Shown: one piece after another, positions 43,577 to 52,307 of the stretch | How the letters are laid out: each line of letters starts with the position of its first letter | How positions within the stretch are numbered: the first letter of the stretch is position 1 | From: Candidatus Hydrogenedens sp. | GTDB taxonomy: Bacteria; Hydrogenedentota; Hydrogenedentia; Hydrogenedentales; Hydrogenedentaceae | Length of the DNA: 64,000 bases | Direction of reading: 5' to 3' | NCBI GenBank assembly: GCA_035361075.1 | Contig: DAOSBX010000001.1 | Span: forward strand, 1 to 64,000 | Translations under genes and position numbers: made by a program | The notes under the pieces: model-generated | The model's input: only the letters and a program-made list of their open reading frames with translations | Told to the model about the DNA's origin: nothing | The model's database searches: none

Positions 43577-43577
43577 T

Positions 43578-44432
43578 ATGTATAGTAAGTTTAAGGTTAA
43601 AATGTTAGGATGGAATTGTCAAAGTAACAAGAGTGTAAAAATTGTTATTATAAGTTTATTTCTCATTGCGAAGTCACTATTTGCAGATAATAGTGTGCCT
43701 CCATTATTAAGTAAGCCAGAAGATATACAAGAATCCCAGAAGCCTGTCGAGGCAGAAGTTACAGCTGTAAAAATAATGGGAGAGCAGGGGAAAAACGTTC
43801 CTGAAGAAGAAAGTAATAATGGTAATGCTAGCCTTTTGGAAGGGAATGAAGCAGTATCCTTCATCTTAAAAAGATTGGGTGTCAATGGCTTTGATGTGAT
43901 ATATAAAGATAAGCAAACGATACAGGATGGAAATCTATCAGAACTCCAATTCCCGATAAATGAAGGTATTAAGTTCTTTATCCAACCTCAAGGTGGAAAA
44001 GAAACGGGTGTTTTTGACCTTAACACACGAGTTCAGATGGAAGTGGAAGGGAATTGGTTAAATATAATAGAAGCCATGGCGAAGGCAAAAATAGGAGACC
44101 CACTTGTTTATAAAGGTATTTCCAGAGAAGGGAATGATTATATAATTATATTGACCTTGGTTCGTGATAGTGAAAAGAATCAGCAAGGAGGGAATGATAA
44201 TCAACAAGAGGGTCAAGATGATAAGGATCAACAGGAGCAGAAAAAAGAAACTCAAATGGAGGAAAATAAGGAAAATAAAGAAGAAAAAAAGGAAGATGAA
44301 AAGAAAGAGGATGCTAACGAGAAAAAACAAATTGAGTTATTACTGGAATCTCTTGAAGAAATAGACCAGAAAGAACAAAAAGAGATGTTGAACGACCGAG
44401 AACGTATTATGTTACCTGATAAATGGTGGTAG
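43578..44432 (+). CDS. Secreted charged protein carrying a BatC-like C-terminal motif
   Basis: This 284-residue protein has a signal sequence, a compact domain of about 100 residues (AVSFILKRLGVNGFDVIYKD onward, ending NDYIIILTLV), then about 60 residues of almost pure E/K/D/Q/N. It closes with LLLESLEEIDQKEQKEMLND and DKWW. The last part resembles the BatC ending, in which a LLxALExxEK helix precedes a final DW. Together with the TPR gene one base upstream it could represent BatC split into two proteins. The function of the compact domain is unknown. Confidence 0.6.
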   Translation: MYSKFKVKMLGWNCQSNKSVKIVIISLFLIAKSLFADNSVPPLLSKPEDIQESQKPVEAEVTAVKIMGEQGKNVPEEESNNGNASLLEGNEAVSFILKRLGVNGFDVIYKDKQTIQDGNLSELQFPINEGIKFFIQPQGGKETGVFDLNTRVQMEVEGNWLNIIEAMAKAKIGDPLVYKGISREGNDYIIILTLVRDSEKNQQGGNDNQQEGQDDKDQQEQKKETQMEENKENKEEKKEDEKKEDANEKKQIELLLESLEEIDQKEQKEMLNDRERIMLPDKWW

Positions 44433-44433
44433 A

Positions 44434-46305
44434 ATGAAGGTAAAGATTTCTAAAAATAATAGTTTTTATCTTTATCGTTTTGTAATGGACTTCATTATTC
44501 TTTTCATTTTTATAATGCAGGTATGTTTTTCTGTTGATTCTCCAATTCAGGTTCAAGTTGAACCTTCCGAAGTAGGGGTAGGTGAAAGTTTTGAGGTTAC
44601 AGTGATTGTTCGTGGTTCGAATGTAGGGGAACCAAAATTTGAGGTTTCAGATGGTATTCAAATATTGCCTGATCCAGTATATTCAGGAATGAGCACAGAA
44701 ATACGAATGACATTTGGACAATCTCAAATTATAACAACAAAAGAACGTCGCTATCGTGGAATAGCTAATAAAGAAGGAGAATGGTCTATCCAAGTGTCTG
44801 TGTTTGTAAATGGGACACAGCAAGAGTCACCAGATGTTAAAATTAAAGTTGTTCCCGCTAATTCTGCAACACCAACCAATCCCCAAACGCCTTCATTACC
44901 TCAAAAACAACAGAAAACTCCCTTTACCCGTAGAGGGCAAACAATTTCGCCTGGACAAAGGTCGGCAAATAATGCTGAATTAGATAAAATATTGAAAGTT
45001 GAGAGTGAAGTATCAAAGAAGATTGTATTCCAAGGTGAAGTTTTAACATTAATTTTAAGGGCTAAAATACTTGAATCGCAAAATTTTTCATTGAGGACAA
45101 CTACTGGAAATATTCCAGATTTGCCTGAATTTGAGGGCTTTTATGTGGGTAAGATACAACAAAATAGTCGACGAGAAAATACGACAGAGGGAATGTATAA
45201 GATTATAGAACTTGTAATCCCAATTTGTCCAAAAAGTGTTGGTACTTTAACAATAAATCCATGGGTTTGGGACAATTGTTATGTCCAATATAGTACATGG
45301 GGTTGGCCAGAAACTTACCCAATTGTTAAGAATTCAGAACCAATAAATTTGGAGGTTAGACCTCTCCCTCCTTCTCCCGAAAATTATTTTGGAGCTATAG
45401 GCAAATATACTTTGACGTCAAATGTATCTCAGACGGAAGTAAAGGTTGGTACTCCAATTTATTTGTCTATGACGTTTCGTGGTGAAGGTTACCCAGATTT
45501 TTTAAGACCACCTGCAAAACCTAATTTAGATTGGGCATATATATCTGACCCAGAGGTTGTATTGGTAAATGCAGAGACATGGGATAATGTTGAAAAGACC
45601 TTCCGATTTTCTATTACTCCAATGAAACCTGGTGATTACCAGATACCCTCCATTGGATATGACTATTTTAATCCACAGTTGGGACAATATGCTTCACTTC
45701 GAACAAATGCATTTCCACTAAGAGTGATAGGGGATGCTTTGGAAGGGAATAATGTAATAACAGCAGGGGGAACTCCAAGGATTGAGGCAAAAACAGTGGA
45801 TGTTGCCAATTCAGAATTATTACCTATCATAACGGAAGGGGTAAATTTAAAGCCAGTGGGTTCACATAAGAAACTTATTCCCTATGTTATTTTTATATTT
45901 CCACCTATTTTATCAATTTTATCTTTGGGATTAGGTTTTAGAAAAGAATACTTAAAAAATAATCCTATATATCGAAGGAAAATATATGCTTATGAAAATT
46001 GCATAAGGAAATATGATGAATTGCGGAATATGGGCAATATATCTGTTGCGGTAGAACAGGCATTAAAGCAGTACATAGGTGATATATTTGGGGTTGTTAA
46101 CACTTCGGGATTGACTTCAGATGATGTCGAAAAAATAATAAACGATAAAAGAGTAGACCGTTCATTGAAGGATAGGATATTGAAAATACTTAAAACGTGT
46201 GAACGAATACGTTATAGTGGGGCTATTGTTTCACAAGAGGAGAATAGAGGTTTAGAAGATGGATTCCGTGCTCTCGTTGAGGAATTATGGAGAGTGATGA
46301 AATGA
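44434..46305 (+). CDS. batD: BatD oxygen-tolerance family protein
   Basis: The 623-residue protein has an N-terminal signal segment and then several beta-sandwich domains. The first begins VQVEPSEVGVGESFEVTVIVRG, the repeating pattern of BatD, and the second VESEVSKKIVFQGEVLTLILR. There is a transmembrane helix near residue 485-508 (LIPYVIFIFPPILSILSLGLG) and a cytoplasmic helical C-terminus. BatD is the large periplasmic component of the Bat complex. Its stop overlaps the next start (ATGA). Confidence 0.9.
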   Translation: MKVKISKNNSFYLYRFVMDFIILFIFIMQVCFSVDSPIQVQVEPSEVGVGESFEVTVIVRGSNVGEPKFEVSDGIQILPDPVYSGMSTEIRMTFGQSQIITTKERRYRGIANKEGEWSIQVSVFVNGTQQESPDVKIKVVPANSATPTNPQTPSLPQKQQKTPFTRRGQTISPGQRSANNAELDKILKVESEVSKKIVFQGEVLTLILRAKILESQNFSLRTTTGNIPDLPEFEGFYVGKIQQNSRRENTTEGMYKIIELVIPICPKSVGTLTINPWVWDNCYVQYSTWGWPETYPIVKNSEPINLEVRPLPPSPENYFGAIGKYTLTSNVSQTEVKVGTPIYLSMTFRGEGYPDFLRPPAKPNLDWAYISDPEVVLVNAETWDNVEKTFRFSITPMKPGDYQIPSIGYDYFNPQLGQYASLRTNAFPLRVIGDALEGNNVITAGGTPRIEAKTVDVANSELLPIITEGVNLKPVGSHKKLIPYVIFIFPPILSILSLGLGFRKEYLKNNPIYRRKIYAYENCIRKYDELRNMGNISVAVEQALKQYIGDIFGVVNTSGLTSDDVEKIINDKRVDRSLKDRILKILKTCERIRYSGAIVSQEENRGLEDGFRALVEELWRVMK

Positions 46306-47096
46306 TGGTAGTTTGTAGTTTATATGTGTTTATCAGTTTTAGTTTAGGGGCTGGAATTTATGACCAGTCATTCCGTGAAGGCAACGATGCATATTATAAA
46401 AAAGATTTTTATACTGCAATACTAAAATATGAAAAATTGGTTGAATCGGGGGTTGAGGACCCTGTCCTCTTTTATAATTTAGCCAATTCATATTATCATT
46501 GGGGTAAGAAAGGAATGGCTATTGCCAACTATGAACGTGCACTTGAGTTAAACCCTTCTTTCAAAATGGCAAAAGAACAGTTATCAAAAGTGCTGAACGA
46601 GACAAAACGTAACTTAGCCGTTCCTGAAGAGCCAATGTGGTGGAAATATTTATTTATATGGCATTATGGCATTAGTCAAAAATGGACATGGAGGATTGCT
46701 TTATTCTTATGGGTTTTAGGTTGGATAATATTAGGATTTATTCTATGGCAAGATAAATCATTACGAAAAACGTTATTTATTGGAGGTTCTTTGATTTTAA
46801 CTGTAGGGATTATCTTTTTTATGTCTGGTGTTATTAAAATATTGTCTCCTCCATTGGGAGTTATTATTGTGACGGAATGTTCTGTACATATTACACCTTC
46901 GGATAATAGTCCCCCACGATTTAATTTATATGAAGGAGACCGAGTTCAGGTCGAACGTGAAGATGGCGAGTGGATGTTAATTCGAACCGTAGATAATGAA
47001 CGGGGATGGATTAAAGACAAGGATATATTTATTTGGCGAGCTCCATATCGGACTGTTTCACAAGAGTATTTAAATGAAAAGAAAGAGATGTCGTGA
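46302..47096 (+). CDS. batE: BatE-like TPR protein with two membrane helices and an SH3 domain
   Basis: The 264-residue protein has a signal segment, three TPR-like units (FREGNDAYYKKDFYTAILKYE, FYNLANSYYHWGKKGMAIANYERALELNP), two transmembrane helices at about 120-180, and a C-terminal bacterial SH3 domain (IIVTECSVHITPSD through GEWMLIRTVDNERGWI). This is the BatE arrangement. ATG at 46302 was chosen because of the ATGA overlap with batD and GGAGAG upstream. It overlaps glnD by four bases. Confidence 0.85.
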   Translation: MMVVCSLYVFISFSLGAGIYDQSFREGNDAYYKKDFYTAILKYEKLVESGVEDPVLFYNLANSYYHWGKKGMAIANYERALELNPSFKMAKEQLSKVLNETKRNLAVPEEPMWWKYLFIWHYGISQKWTWRIALFLWVLGWIILGFILWQDKSLRKTLFIGGSLILTVGIIFFMSGVIKILSPPLGVIIVTECSVHITPSDNSPPRFNLYEGDRVQVEREDGEWMLIRTVDNERGWIKDKDIFIWRAPYRTVSQEYLNEKKEMS

Positions 47097-49789
47097 AAAA
47101 TTTTGTTGAAATTTTGCAAGGTTTATCTTTATCTCCACATGACAGGATGTCGCGAGATGAATATTTAGAATCTGCCCAAAACTTTTATCTCTTACGATGG
47201 AAAGAGATTGAAGAAAAACATCGGCAAGGTTTTTCAGGTAGGAGTATTCTTAAACAATTATGTGAGAGTGCTGATGTACTTATCGAGGGCTCTATTTTTT
47301 ATAGTATTAATGAGACAGGATTAGGAAAGAATTTTTTAGAAAAAGTAACATTGTGTGCGTTAGGTGGATATGGTAGAGAAGAGCTTTCCCCTTATTCCGA
47401 TTTGGATTTATGTCTCCTACATTCAGAAGATGTCAATCTCAAAGACATAGAGGAATTTATTCAAATTTTTACTACAATCTTATGGGATATAGGTTTACAA
47501 GTAGGTATATCAGTTTATACAGTCCCAGAGGCTATAAAACTTATAGAAGAGGACCCAAAGACATTTACTTCTTATTTACATATTCGTGAGATTATAGGAA
47601 ATAGTTTGTTATATGATGTTATGAAGAGTGAATTGGGAAAAATTCCAGAAAATGTAAAAGCAAAAATATTTGAATTGATTTTGCAAAGGCTAAATGAATC
47701 TTTTTTACAATCAGGTCGAGATTTATTTTCCAGCGAACCCGATATTAAAGAAAGTGCAGGAGGATTAAGAGATTATCATGCAACATTATGGGTTGTAGGC
47801 TTAGAAAATAGACCTGCAAAAAATCTCGATGATATACAGAAAAGTAATTATATAGAAAATTCTGATTATTTAGTTCTTTCAGATAGTCTTGATTTTTTAT
47901 GGAAAATAAGGAACGAACTCCACTTTACGAAAGGCAAAGCATGGGACCTATTAACCTTTGAGATGCAGTATCATATATCTCAGGTATTTAATTATAAAGA
48001 TTCTGCTGAAGAAGCCATTGAACGATTTATGCAGGACTTTTATTCTGCGACACGCCAAATTCGATGGTTATTTGAATATATTGTTCGTAGGGTAGAACAA
48101 AAAAAATATGTGCATGGGGTGTATGAGTTATCTACAAGTGGATTAGATGAAAAATCAAACTATGTTATCTATAACAGATATTTAACACCTAAAATAGATG
48201 ATAGTAATTGGTTCGTAGAAAATCCTGTTCGGATAATGGAATTGTTTTGGGAAGTTTCTCGCAGAAAAATACCCTTAGGATATACTTTTCAAGATTGGAT
48301 ACAAAAGTATTTATATCTGATTAATGATAGTTTTCGGAGTAATGAAGTCGTTACCAAATACTTTTTAGCAATTTGTAGTACACCTTTATCAGCTGGGTTT
48401 ACTTTTCGTGAGATGGAAAAATTAGGGGTGCTGTCCCAATATCTGCCTGAATTTGGGGCTGTTCAGGGGATAATTCGTTATAAAAATTTCCATAGTTATC
48501 CTGTTAATGAACATATTATAAGAGCGGTTGAGGCTCTTGAAAAAATACCTCATTTAGAAGGTACTATCGGTGATGTATTACGGAAAACATTGAAAGAGAT
48601 TGAACAGCCAGAATATTTAATATTATCAATTCTTTTGCATGATTTGGGAAAAGTTGAAGGAGAAAGTCATATCGAAGCAGGGGTTCAGATAGCGAGAACT
48701 ATATGTAGTCGTATGGGGCTTAGTGATGATGATATAGAGCATGTCGCTTTTCTTGTAGAGAATCATCAACTTATGATAGATGTCGCGTTAAACAGAGATA
48801 TTGATGATATTGAGATAATCCAAGCATTTTTATCTGTGGTAAATAATGAGAAATATATAAAAGAATTATTAATTATGAGTTATGCTGACCTTTGTGCAGT
48901 AGGTCCAAATGTATGGAACGAATGGAAGGGTTCCCTGTTAATAAGACTATTTTTAAAAACACTTGCAGTAATAAATCAAATATCTGTTCAAGATTATTCA
49001 CAGGAAGAGTATTTTATCAAACGGATAGAACAGATTGTTGAGAAATCACCTAATATAAACCGAGATGAATTGGAATATCATCTAAATTCTATGGGCTCAG
49101 GTTATCTGGATGCATTTTCTCCAGAAGAAGTCATTATACATATTGGCTGTGTGTATGAAGCACAACGAGAAAAATTAGCGATTCGTTGTTGGTCAAATGA
49201 CAGTATCGGTATGAGCCATTTTGTTATTGCAACGCGTGATAAACGGGGACTATTTTCACAAATTGCAGGATGCTTTGCTTCACAACTTATTGATATATAT
49301 AGTGCTTCTTTATATACACGGGAAGATAACTGGGTTGTAGATTGTTTCCTTGTTCGTGATGCAGTCCAACAAAGGCCTTTAACAGCGGGGCAAATATTAG
49401 CTATAGAGAAGACGTTGAGGTCAGTGATTCTTGATGGTAAAGATGTTCAGGTTCTTGTTGATAAAACACGAACTAAATTGTTTGCCTTAAAAAAGTCAAC
49501 AGCTCCACTTCGTACTTATATCCGATTTGATAATAAATCTTCTGCTTTTCATACTGTTATAGATATTGAAACAACTGACCGAACAGGGTTGCTTTATGAC
49601 ATTGCCTCTGCTTTTTCTATTATGGGTATGGATATATTTATAGCCCGAATTAATACTGGGGCATACCGTGTTCGTGACTCTTTTTATGTTCAGTTTCAAG
49701 GTGCTAAAATTACACATAGAATATTGCAAACGGCTATTCGTGCTGGATTATTAGAGTCTATCGACTCTTCAACCACTAAACAGGAGTAA
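47093..49789 (+). CDS. glnD: PII uridylyltransferase / uridylyl-removing enzyme
   Basis: GlnD senses glutamine and modifies the nitrogen regulator PII. The 898-residue protein has the nucleotidyltransferase motif GGYGREELSPYSDLDLCLLH (91-110), the GlnD-specific domain (SAGGLRDYHATLWV), an HD phosphohydrolase domain with ILLHDLGKVEGESH, and two C-terminal ACT domains (around residues 705-780 and 815-890). The length is typical. The start is GTG, overlapping the batE-like stop. No PII (glnB) gene is in the window, and placement inside a Bat operon is unusual. Confidence 0.93.
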   Translation: MKNFVEILQGLSLSPHDRMSRDEYLESAQNFYLLRWKEIEEKHRQGFSGRSILKQLCESADVLIEGSIFYSINETGLGKNFLEKVTLCALGGYGREELSPYSDLDLCLLHSEDVNLKDIEEFIQIFTTILWDIGLQVGISVYTVPEAIKLIEEDPKTFTSYLHIREIIGNSLLYDVMKSELGKIPENVKAKIFELILQRLNESFLQSGRDLFSSEPDIKESAGGLRDYHATLWVVGLENRPAKNLDDIQKSNYIENSDYLVLSDSLDFLWKIRNELHFTKGKAWDLLTFEMQYHISQVFNYKDSAEEAIERFMQDFYSATRQIRWLFEYIVRRVEQKKYVHGVYELSTSGLDEKSNYVIYNRYLTPKIDDSNWFVENPVRIMELFWEVSRRKIPLGYTFQDWIQKYLYLINDSFRSNEVVTKYFLAICSTPLSAGFTFREMEKLGVLSQYLPEFGAVQGIIRYKNFHSYPVNEHIIRAVEALEKIPHLEGTIGDVLRKTLKEIEQPEYLILSILLHDLGKVEGESHIEAGVQIARTICSRMGLSDDDIEHVAFLVENHQLMIDVALNRDIDDIEIIQAFLSVVNNEKYIKELLIMSYADLCAVGPNVWNEWKGSLLIRLFLKTLAVINQISVQDYSQEEYFIKRIEQIVEKSPNINRDELEYHLNSMGSGYLDAFSPEEVIIHIGCVYEAQREKLAIRCWSNDSIGMSHFVIATRDKRGLFSQIAGCFASQLIDIYSASLYTREDNWVVDCFLVRDAVQQRPLTAGQILAIEKTLRSVILDGKDVQVLVDKTRTKLFALKKSTAPLRTYIRFDNKSSAFHTVIDIETTDRTGLLYDIASAFSIMGMDIFIARINTGAYRVRDSFYVQFQGAKITHRILQTAIRAGLLESIDSSTTKQE

Positions 49790-49794
49790 AAAAC

Positions 49795-51219
49795 ATGAAA
49801 AAAACACTCTATTTTTGGTCATTGTCAATTTTTGTCTATTTATTATTTTTTAATTTGTTATTTGGAATATGTTATGCAGATATTTTAGAGGAGATAGAAA
49901 ACAAGTTTATTGAGATTCATGAAAAAGTAGGTCGCTCTGTTGTAAATATCGAGAGAGAGTCGCAGGTCAGTTCATTGGGAGTAGATAGAGAAGAACTTTT
50001 TAAACAATTCGGTCTTCCTCTTCCTGAAGGTGAGAAACTTCCTAAAACACCGCCTCCAAAACAGATGCAAAAAGTAATGGGAACAGGTTCTGGTTTTATC
50101 TATTCAAAAGATGGATATATTGTAACAAACAACCATGTAGTAGAAGATGCTGATAAGATTACCGTTAAGACGGTATCAGGCAAAAAATACCCTGCGAAAG
50201 TGATTGGCACCGATTCGGAAGCTGACCTTGCGGTGCTTAAGATTGAACCAGAAGAAGAGTTAATACCTGTGGTTCTTGGTGACTCAGACCAGTTGAAGGT
50301 AGGGCAATTTGTAGCGGCAATTGGTAGTGCTCGTGGGCTTGAAGGTTCCGTTTCATTTGGTCATATTAGTGCGTTAGGTCGTGAAAACTTAAGGGAGCTT
50401 CAACTTCAAGGGTTAACATTTCAGCACTTAATTCAGACTGATGCGGGGATTAATCTTGGAAATAGTGGAGGTCCATTAACTAATATAAAGGGGGAAGTGA
50501 TAGGTATTAATGTGGCTCTAATGTTAGGTGCAAATCGTATTGGTTTTGCTATTCCGATAAATACAGCAAAACGCGTTATCCCGCAGTTAATACAATCTGG
50601 CAAAGTGATCAGGGGGTATTTAGGGGTTGCTGTGTCTGATGCGGAACGCTATTACAAACCGTTAAATATGCCTTCCCAACGTGGTGCCTTTGTAAAAAGA
50701 GTCCAGCCAGGGACACCTGCCGAAAAAGCAGGGATAAAAGTTTATGATGTTATCTTGAAAGTAAACGAGCACGAGGTTGAAAATGCTCAAGATTTGGTAA
50801 ACACGGTGTCATCATATATGCCTGGAACAGAGGTTACACTTGAAATTTGGCGAGATGAACAGACAGTTTCATTGCCTATCATACTTGGAGAAAGAAACCT
50901 GCAGGTAACTCAATCAATCCCACAAAAAATAAGTTTTTTGGGTATGAATTTTGGTGATGTAAATAAGCAACAACAAGAAAAGCAAGGTGCAGAATATAAT
51001 GGTATTTTAATTGAGTCCATAGAAGAGGGAAGTCCCGCAGAGGATGCAGGTTTACTTCCCGGCGATATTATTATTGAAATCCAGAGAAAATCAGTTTCAT
51101 CTATTAATGACCTAACATCTATTATGTCAAGTTTAATAAGTGAAAATAAGCCTGTAATTGTTCGCTATGTCAGAGGAAAAGAAGAACCAGATATTACTGT
51201 TATTGAAGTGGCACAGTAA
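49795..51219 (+). CDS. HtrA/DegP-type periplasmic serine protease
   Basis: The 474-residue protease has a signal peptide, an S1C trypsin-like domain with His114 (TNNHVVEDAD), Asp144 (SEADLAVLKIE) and Ser224 (GNSGGPL), and two PDZ domains at about 290-375 and 395-470. It degrades or refolds damaged envelope proteins. AGGAG lies before the ATG and the gap to glnD is 5 bases, so it is the last gene of the long Bat-glnD operon. It is one of three S1C proteins in this window and is complete in catalytic residues. Confidence 0.93.
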   Translation: MKKTLYFWSLSIFVYLLFFNLLFGICYADILEEIENKFIEIHEKVGRSVVNIERESQVSSLGVDREELFKQFGLPLPEGEKLPKTPPPKQMQKVMGTGSGFIYSKDGYIVTNNHVVEDADKITVKTVSGKKYPAKVIGTDSEADLAVLKIEPEEELIPVVLGDSDQLKVGQFVAAIGSARGLEGSVSFGHISALGRENLRELQLQGLTFQHLIQTDAGINLGNSGGPLTNIKGEVIGINVALMLGANRIGFAIPINTAKRVIPQLIQSGKVIRGYLGVAVSDAERYYKPLNMPSQRGAFVKRVQPGTPAEKAGIKVYDVILKVNEHEVENAQDLVNTVSSYMPGTEVTLEIWRDEQTVSLPIILGERNLQVTQSIPQKISFLGMNFGDVNKQQQEKQGAEYNGILIESIEEGSPAEDAGLLPGDIIIEIQRKSVSSINDLTSIMSSLISENKPVIVRYVRGKEEPDITVIEVAQ

Positions 51220-51232
51220 GTAAAAGGACAAG

Positions 51233-52183
51233 TTATTTTTTTACGGTAATTTCGTAGACTGTTCTGAAAAAAGAATCTGGATGTCCGTTTTTTGGACTTT
51301 TTGCAATGCACTCGACAGTATATTTCTTTTCAGCATTGAATCTTAATGTAATCTGGTTCGAGGTCTCTTTTTGGACGGTACCATCTACTTTCCATGTATA
51401 CGAATTATATCCTTCTATGGCGGATAATTTTACAGGTTGTTTTAGTGTTGCTGAATATAAAACAGGAGGGTAAGCAACCACTGTCGTTTTAGAACTTGCT
51501 TTACCCAAAGGAATATCAGCATCTCTTTCCTCGACTTCTATAATGTATTCGCCAGCCTCAGGGAAAGTATATTCAAAGTTTATTCTCCCTTCACCTTGTG
51601 TTATTACTTGATTATTTATTCGCCATACGTAGAAATGTTCAGGGTCAGTAGCAAGCTGAATTTGTAATGTTTGGCCTTCATAGTACATTTCTGGAACATT
51701 GATGCTAAGATTAACTCTATTGGAACGAGAGGCTAAACCGAGTCTCTGTTTTAGTTCTTTTACTGTGATTCCTTCACGTTTGGCACGATTTTCTAATGTA
51801 TCGGGGAGTTCATCTAACGGTGCATATACAGTTATAAGATATTTCCCGACCGATGTCTCAATGGATAAATCATAGGTTCCTGTTTCCAACAATGCAGGCT
51901 TTACAAGAATACCACCCTCTATAGGTTTTAGTGTTATCATGTGATTGTATTGGTTGGAGCCAGCAAGAAAAGACCACCGCTTTATATTTTCTTTTTTTAA
52001 GGGTTGATTATTAAAGAAAAGGTTTATTTGAACTTCCTGTTCTAAATTATGGAAGGTAATTTCTTCGGGAATGGCTTTTAATACTGGTGATTGAGCATTT
52101 AATGACAGATGAAGAATAACGGTTATTATGAATAAAATTGCATATTTAATAGTTTCTAATTTAAAATTTTTATGGTAAATCAT
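51233..52183 (-). CDS. Secreted protein with PKD/Ig-like domains
   Basis: I do not recognise a named family. The 316-residue protein has a signal anchor near the start (YAILFIITVILHLSLNAQS), three beta-sandwich regions (e.g. FYVWRINNQVITQ followed by FEYTFPEAGEYIIEVEERD, then YNSYTWKVDGTVQKET and FNAEKKYTVECIA) with the YxW and GxYxxxxxV patterns of PKD domains. A helical spacer includes LENRAKREGITVKELKQRLG. It is probably periplasmic or surface-bound and may hold other proteins together. AGGAG lies before the ATG. It converges with the HtrA gene. Confidence 0.6.
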   Translation of the reverse strand: MIYHKNFKLETIKYAILFIITVILHLSLNAQSPVLKAIPEEITFHNLEQEVQINLFFNNQPLKKENIKRWSFLAGSNQYNHMITLKPIEGGILVKPALLETGTYDLSIETSVGKYLITVYAPLDELPDTLENRAKREGITVKELKQRLGLASRSNRVNLSINVPEMYYEGQTLQIQLATDPEHFYVWRINNQVITQGEGRINFEYTFPEAGEYIIEVEERDADIPLGKASSKTTVVAYPPVLYSATLKQPVKLSAIEGYNSYTWKVDGTVQKETSNQITLRFNAEKKYTVECIAKSPKNGHPDSFFRTVYEITVKK

Positions 52184-52307
52184 CTTATTACTCCTGTTTC
52201 GAAGGTATTATTGTATTTACGTAGTTATTTCCATTGTATCAAAAAAATTAAATTATATCTAATAAAAATACAGATTGTTTTGACTTTCTGTTGACAAAAG
52301 AGGGAAC

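Noticed and set aside
44058..44330. Hydrophobic minus-strand open frame opposite the charged protein
   Set aside because: It is simply the complement of a Glu/Lys-rich stretch, which reads as Phe/Leu/Ile on the other strand.
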